Shown: positions 6,457-8,692 of the stretch, one piece after another | Position numbering within the stretch: the stretch's first letter is position 1 | Layout of the letters: each line of letters opens with the position of its first letter | Source of the DNA: Deltaproteobacteria bacterium | GTDB taxonomy: Bacteria; Desulfobacterota; Dissulfuribacteria; Dissulfuribacterales; QOAL01 | Reading direction: 5' to 3' | NCBI GenBank assembly: GCA_027068235.1 | Contig: JAMOUE010000230.1 | Location: 1-8,692, forward strand | DNA: 8,692 nucleotides | The notes under the pieces: model-generated | The model's input: only the letters and a program-made list of their open reading frames with translations | Databases searched by the model: none | Told to the model about the DNA's origin: nothing | Position numbers and translations under genes: made by a program

Positions 6457-7797
6457 TTATTTTATGTTGAGGGTCATCTGGGCACTGTTTACCAACATTG
6501 GCCTGTATTCTTCCTCTGGCAGCTCAAAAAACTTACCCACTGAACTTGGCACCTGGGCATAGAACAGATTTGCCTTTATGGTGAGCTTGCCCTTGGGCAG
6601 GTCTTGCGGAAGCTGCCAAATGTAATTCTCAATCTTGGTCTCCCGAGGCCCAATCCTATAGTCAACCAAGGTATTATCTTTCGTGTACCACTGACATACG
6701 GTCATTCTTCCCTTTGGATCAAAGAAGGGCTTTCTGAAGATTCGCGCCCCATTTGGAACGTCTCCGTCTCTCTTCAGCCCCTTGAATCCCTTGATCTCCA
6801 TAATCTCTCCAATTGCCTGATAAGCAAGGGCATTGGAGTCAGCTATGGTATATTCTTCACCCTTGAAGCCCTTTGGCTTTACTGGAATCTGATAGGCCTT
6901 GCCATTTGCATCAATAGCCACCATCTCAAGCCACAACATACGCTCTTCTGAAGAGCCAGATGGTATAGAGTGGCCAACCTTACCGTTGAAAAGCACGGCC
7001 TTTAACTTGAGGTTACTACCAGGAGACAGCTCTTTTTTACTGGCATAGATGGCCAGATCAACTGCACCTGCAAGCTTTGTAGGCGAATGAGAGCCCTGGA
7101 ATACATGGTGGGCAACATCCTTTCTTTCCTTACCGCCCATTGCAGACTTGCCTGCTGCCCTGTGCATGTGACAATCCTGGCAGACCACGCCCTCTTTGGC
7201 ATAAGGACCTTTTTTCCACTCCCTATAGGTTGCCTTTACCCATGCCCCGTATGGACTCTGTTCGTCATGACAAGTGGCACAAAACTCGGCGCTTTTATGA
7301 AATTGGCTGAACCTTGTGGAATGAAATGACGACTTTGCGTCCTTTCTTGGACCATTTTTTACCTTTCCAGGCTCAATTATAAAGCTAAAGTTAAAAGGCT
7401 CTTTCTCAGTAGTGCCTGTAATGGTATGGCACACATCACAAGATACCCCTTCATTTGCCCTGGTATTGGCAGCAGCTTTCTTTGGAGGAATATCTCCAGA
7501 CAAAAAGGCCAAAGGCCCATGACAGGCTATACAACCAGCCTTCACCCCTGCCACCTTTTCAAGCTTTTTGGAATGGGGCAAAGCCAGTTTAAAGTACTCC
7601 ACCTGATCCCAAACATGGGTAAAACTTTGGGACATAAGGGTATTTTTCCACTCCTGATAAATCTCCTTATGGCACATTCCACACCTTTTGGGCTTGGAAA
7701 AATCATCATATTTATGACTGCCCATTTGCGCGCCTAGGAGATAACCTGGCAGTAACAGAGCTACCATAAGCACACCAAAAACAATCTTTCTCCTCAT
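6457..7797 (-). CDS. Exported pentaheme cytochrome c
   Basis: A c-type cytochrome of 446 residues with a Sec signal peptide (basic MRRK, hydrophobic core 5-22, likely cleavage after LLGA at 23), so it works in the periplasm. Five CxxCH heme-binding motifs are seen: CGMCH (39-43), CIACH (89-93), CDVCH (120-124), CATCH (173-177) and CQDCH (206-210). The arrangement resembles cytochrome c554-like proteins. Residues from about 245 to the end lack heme motifs and look beta-rich, with a GHSIPSG motif (275-281) that recurs in multiheme cytochromes of anaerobes. The ATG (7797-7795) is preceded by AAGGAGG at 7 nt. It lies 13 nt before the exported superoxide reductase, so supplying electrons to that enzyme is an attractive inference. 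Alternatives are an enzyme of its own (peroxide, nitrite or sulfur-compound reduction) or a general electron shuttle; no known catalytic family is certain. Confidence 0.93.
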   Translation of the reverse strand: MRRKIVFGVLMVALLLPGYLLGAQMGSHKYDDFSKPKRCGMCHKEIYQEWKNTLMSQSFTHVWDQVEYFKLALPHSKKLEKVAGVKAGCIACHGPLAFLSGDIPPKKAAANTRANEGVSCDVCHTITGTTEKEPFNFSFIIEPGKVKNGPRKDAKSSFHSTRFSQFHKSAEFCATCHDEQSPYGAWVKATYREWKKGPYAKEGVVCQDCHMHRAAGKSAMGGKERKDVAHHVFQGSHSPTKLAGAVDLAIYASKKELSPGSNLKLKAVLFNGKVGHSIPSGSSEERMLWLEMVAIDANGKAYQIPVKPKGFKGEEYTIADSNALAYQAIGEIMEIKGFKGLKRDGDVPNGARIFRKPFFDPKGRMTVCQWYTKDNTLVDYRIGPRETKIENYIWQLPQDLPKGKLTIKANLFYAQVPSSVGKFFELPEEEYRPMLVNSAQMTLNIK

Positions 7798-7811
7798 CTT
7801 ACATCCTCCTT

Positions 7812-7832
7812 GTGAGCAGCTCCTGTTCTCAC
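7812..7832 (-). promoter_or_regulatory. Short hairpin just upstream of cytochrome ribosome binding site
   Basis: On the minus strand GTGAG pairs with CTCAC, and an inner CAG pairs with CTG around a GAG loop, with two unpaired A residues on the 5' arm. The structure ends a few bases before the AAGGAGG that serves the pentaheme cytochrome. It could affect message stability or ribosome access. It is short, and no function is shown by the sequence. Confidence 0.3.
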
Positions 7833-7848
7833 TATCTGTGTAATTAAA

Positions 7849-7866
7849 TCTTGGCGCCTTCCAAGA
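7849..7866 (-). promoter_or_regulatory. Alternative hairpin overlapping the strong stem
   Basis: On the minus strand TCTTGG pairs with CCAAGA across a 6-nt loop (AAGGCG), followed by TTTAATT. Its 5' arm is the 3' arm of the 11-bp hairpin at 7861-7888, so the two cannot form together. This is the layout expected of an attenuator or antiterminator, but the shorter stem is much weaker and the U-run is poor. Confidence 0.3.
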
Positions 7867-7888
7867 GGGGGCTACATCCCCCTCTTGG
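7861..7888 (-). terminator. Strong 11-bp hairpin after the peroxiredoxin gene
   Basis: A perfect inverted repeat: CCAAGAGGGGG on one arm and CCCCCTCTTGG on the other with a 6-nt loop, 31 nt past the peroxiredoxin stop on the minus strand. No run of U follows on that strand, so it is not a classical intrinsic terminator. It may instead be a message-end stabiliser, a processing site or a partial attenuator separating rubrerythrin-peroxiredoxin from the cytochrome and later genes. Confidence 0.6.
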
Positions 7889-7919
7889 CCTGTTCAAATT
7901 GCTATTTATTTATGGTTAC

Positions 7920-8513
7920 TTATTTAGCGTGCTTCTTTAGATACTCTTTCACACCTTCTTGGGTTGGCTTCATTGCCTCTTCACCTGGCCTCCAGTTAGC
8001 AGGACATACTTCTCCATGTCCTTCATGATACTGAAGCGCCTCTAGAATCCTTAGTGCCTCATCTATGTTTCTTCCAAGGGGTAGATCGTTGACAAGTTGA
8101 TGCCTTACCACTCCGTCTTTATCAAGGAGGAACAATCCCCTCAAGGCAATTCCCTCTTCCTCAAGGAGTACCCCATAAGACAGGGAGATCTTCTTTGTAA
8201 GGTCAGAAACCAGTGGATAGCTTATTTTACCAACGCCACCTTCCTCCACTGGAGTCTGTCGCCATGCATAATGAGTGAAAGGCGAGTCTACCGAGATTGC
8301 CAGAACCTCACAGTTCTTCTCGCGGAACTTGTCTGCCGCCTTGTCCAAGGCGATTATCTCAGTTGGTCAGACAAATGTGAAATCCAGCGGATAGAAAAAG
8401 AGAAGCACATACTTCCCTCTATACTGAGACAGGGTTATCTCTTCGATTGCATCATTTGGCATAACAGCCTGTGCCTTAAAATCTGGGGCTTCTTTGGTTA
8501 CCATTACACACAT
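7920..8513 (-). CDS. Selenocysteine-containing 2-Cys peroxiredoxin (AhpC/Prx1 type)
   Basis: Reduces hydrogen and organic peroxides. The full reading is 197 residues if the in-frame TGA at 8369-8367 is read as selenocysteine (residue 49). The catalytic loop is then P42-LDF-T46-FV-U49-PTE, where ordinary family members have C in the DFTFVCPTE motif. Homology continues without a break before and after the TGA: the N-terminal thioredoxin-fold strand (VLLFFYPLDF), SVDSPFTHYAW (75-84), the conserved R126 in LRGLFLLDKDG, and the resolving cysteine C170 in GEVCPANW. A hairpin directly downstream fits a bacterial SECIS. The ATG (8513-8511) has AAGGAGG 8 nt upstream; an ATG at codon 4 is less likely. 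The gene follows rubrerythrin by 49 nt and fits the cluster as the peroxide-removing partner of the superoxide reductases. Conventional annotation would report a truncated product starting near 8348. A nonsense mutation of TGC/TGT is the alternative. Confidence 0.93.
8336..8353 (-). promoter_or_regulatory. SECIS-like hairpin for selenocysteine insertion
   Basis: In the mRNA, UCGCCUU pairs with AAGGCGG (seven pairs, the outermost a U-G wobble) around the tetraloop GGAC. The loop begins 20 nt after the UGA codon. Bacterial SECIS elements are stem-loops inside the coding region, with a small apical loop that carries G at its start and lies about 16-37 nt after the UGA for SelB binding. All of these conditions are met here. 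No folding programme was run. Confidence 0.8.
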
Positions 8514-8562
8514 TTTTTCTTCCTCCTTGTTCTTTTTTATTTTTTTATAATTTCCTGGCCCC

Positions 8563-8692
8563 TCACCAGGTTTCGACCATCAACTCAAAATAACCTTTGG
8601 CATGAGCACATGCAGGACACTTTTCAGGTGGTTCCTGCCCCTCATGAACATATCCGCAGTTTCTGCATTGCCACTTTACAGACTCATCCCTT
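8563..8692 (-). CDS. rbr: Rubrerythrin, C-terminal rubredoxin-like domain (5' part outside window)
   Basis: Rubrerythrin is a cytoplasmic NADH-linked peroxide reductase of anaerobes, with a diiron four-helix domain followed by a rubredoxin-like Fe(Cys)4 domain. Only the last 42 residues are visible, ending at TGA 8565-8563. They show W-x-C-RN-C-GYVHEG, then 12 residues between the pairs, C-PA-C-AHAKGYFEL, which is the characteristic rubrerythrin tail with its 12-residue spacing (shorter than the about 29 of free rubredoxin). The diiron domain lies beyond position 8692, so its integrity cannot be judged. It precedes the seleno-peroxiredoxin by 49 nt; both act on peroxide. A nigerythrin or another rubrerythrin-family member is possible. 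Confidence 0.92.
   Translation of the reverse strand, partial: RDESVKWQCRNCGYVHEGQEPPEKCPACAHAKGYFELMVETW

Noticed and set aside
7920..8348. Short 142-codon peroxiredoxin beginning at TTG 8348
   Set aside because: It lacks the active-site loop and N-terminal strand, and it is an artefact of reading the recoded TGA as stop.
8535..8555. AT-rich stretch between rubrerythrin and peroxiredoxin as a PerR/Fur-like box or promoter
   Set aside because: It is mostly A-runs with only partial similarity to a PerR box and no paired -35 element; simple AT-rich spacing explains it.
8549..8575. CCTGG...CCAGG inverted repeat at the end of rubrerythrin as a terminator
   Set aside because: The stem is only 5 bp and is followed on the minus strand by A-rich, not U-rich, sequence.

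Overview
The window reads as part of a strictly anaerobic bacterium of the Desulfobacterota (former Deltaproteobacteria), most likely a sulfate- or sulfur-metabolising one. This is inferred from gene content: desulfoferrodoxin, a periplasmic superoxide reductase, two rubredoxins, a flavodiiron protein, rubrerythrin, a multiheme cytochrome c, a selenocysteine-containing peroxiredoxin and a MoeA pair. All thirteen genes I can support lie on the minus strand, so transcription runs from high to low coordinates. Genus and species cannot be told from this sequence.

Layout in the direction of transcription: the C-terminal end of rubrerythrin (8563-8692, cut by the window edge); a 2-Cys peroxiredoxin whose peroxidatic cysteine codon is an in-frame TGA, read here as selenocysteine (7920-8513), with a hairpin just after the TGA that has bacterial SECIS geometry; a 122-nt gap with a strong 11-bp hairpin and an overlapping alternative hairpin; an exported pentaheme cytochrome c (6457-7797); a Tat-type exported superoxide reductase (5979-6443); cytoplasmic desulfoferrodoxin (5570-5944); ferritin (5045-5566); a CX4C (type II) rubredoxin (4708-4929); a classical rubredoxin (4485-4646); a flavodiiron protein (3262-4467); an unnamed small protein with a desulforedoxin-like cysteine motif (2911-3240); a HEAT-like protein of unknown function (2195-2893); and two MoeA-family molybdenum cofactor genes (776-2017, and 1-779 which is cut by the window edge).

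The first ten genes form a coherent oxygen-defence island. The flavodiiron protein would reduce O2 to water with electrons from rubredoxin. Superoxide would be reduced to peroxide in the cytoplasm by desulfoferrodoxin and in the periplasm by the Tat-exported enzyme. Rubrerythrin and the seleno-peroxiredoxin would remove the peroxide, and ferritin would hold the iron that otherwise drives Fenton chemistry. Short gaps (3 to about 120 nt), consistent Shine-Dalgarno sequences and common orientation suggest one or a few co-transcribed units. The MoeA pair follows a 177-nt gap and is probably a separate function.

The main points for a second look are the recoded TGA in the peroxiredoxin, which ordinary gene calling would truncate; the pentaheme cytochrome placed 13 nt before a periplasmic superoxide reductase, a possible electron donor pair; the uncharacterised desulforedoxin-like protein next to the flavodiiron protein; and the switch-like hairpins before the cytochrome gene.
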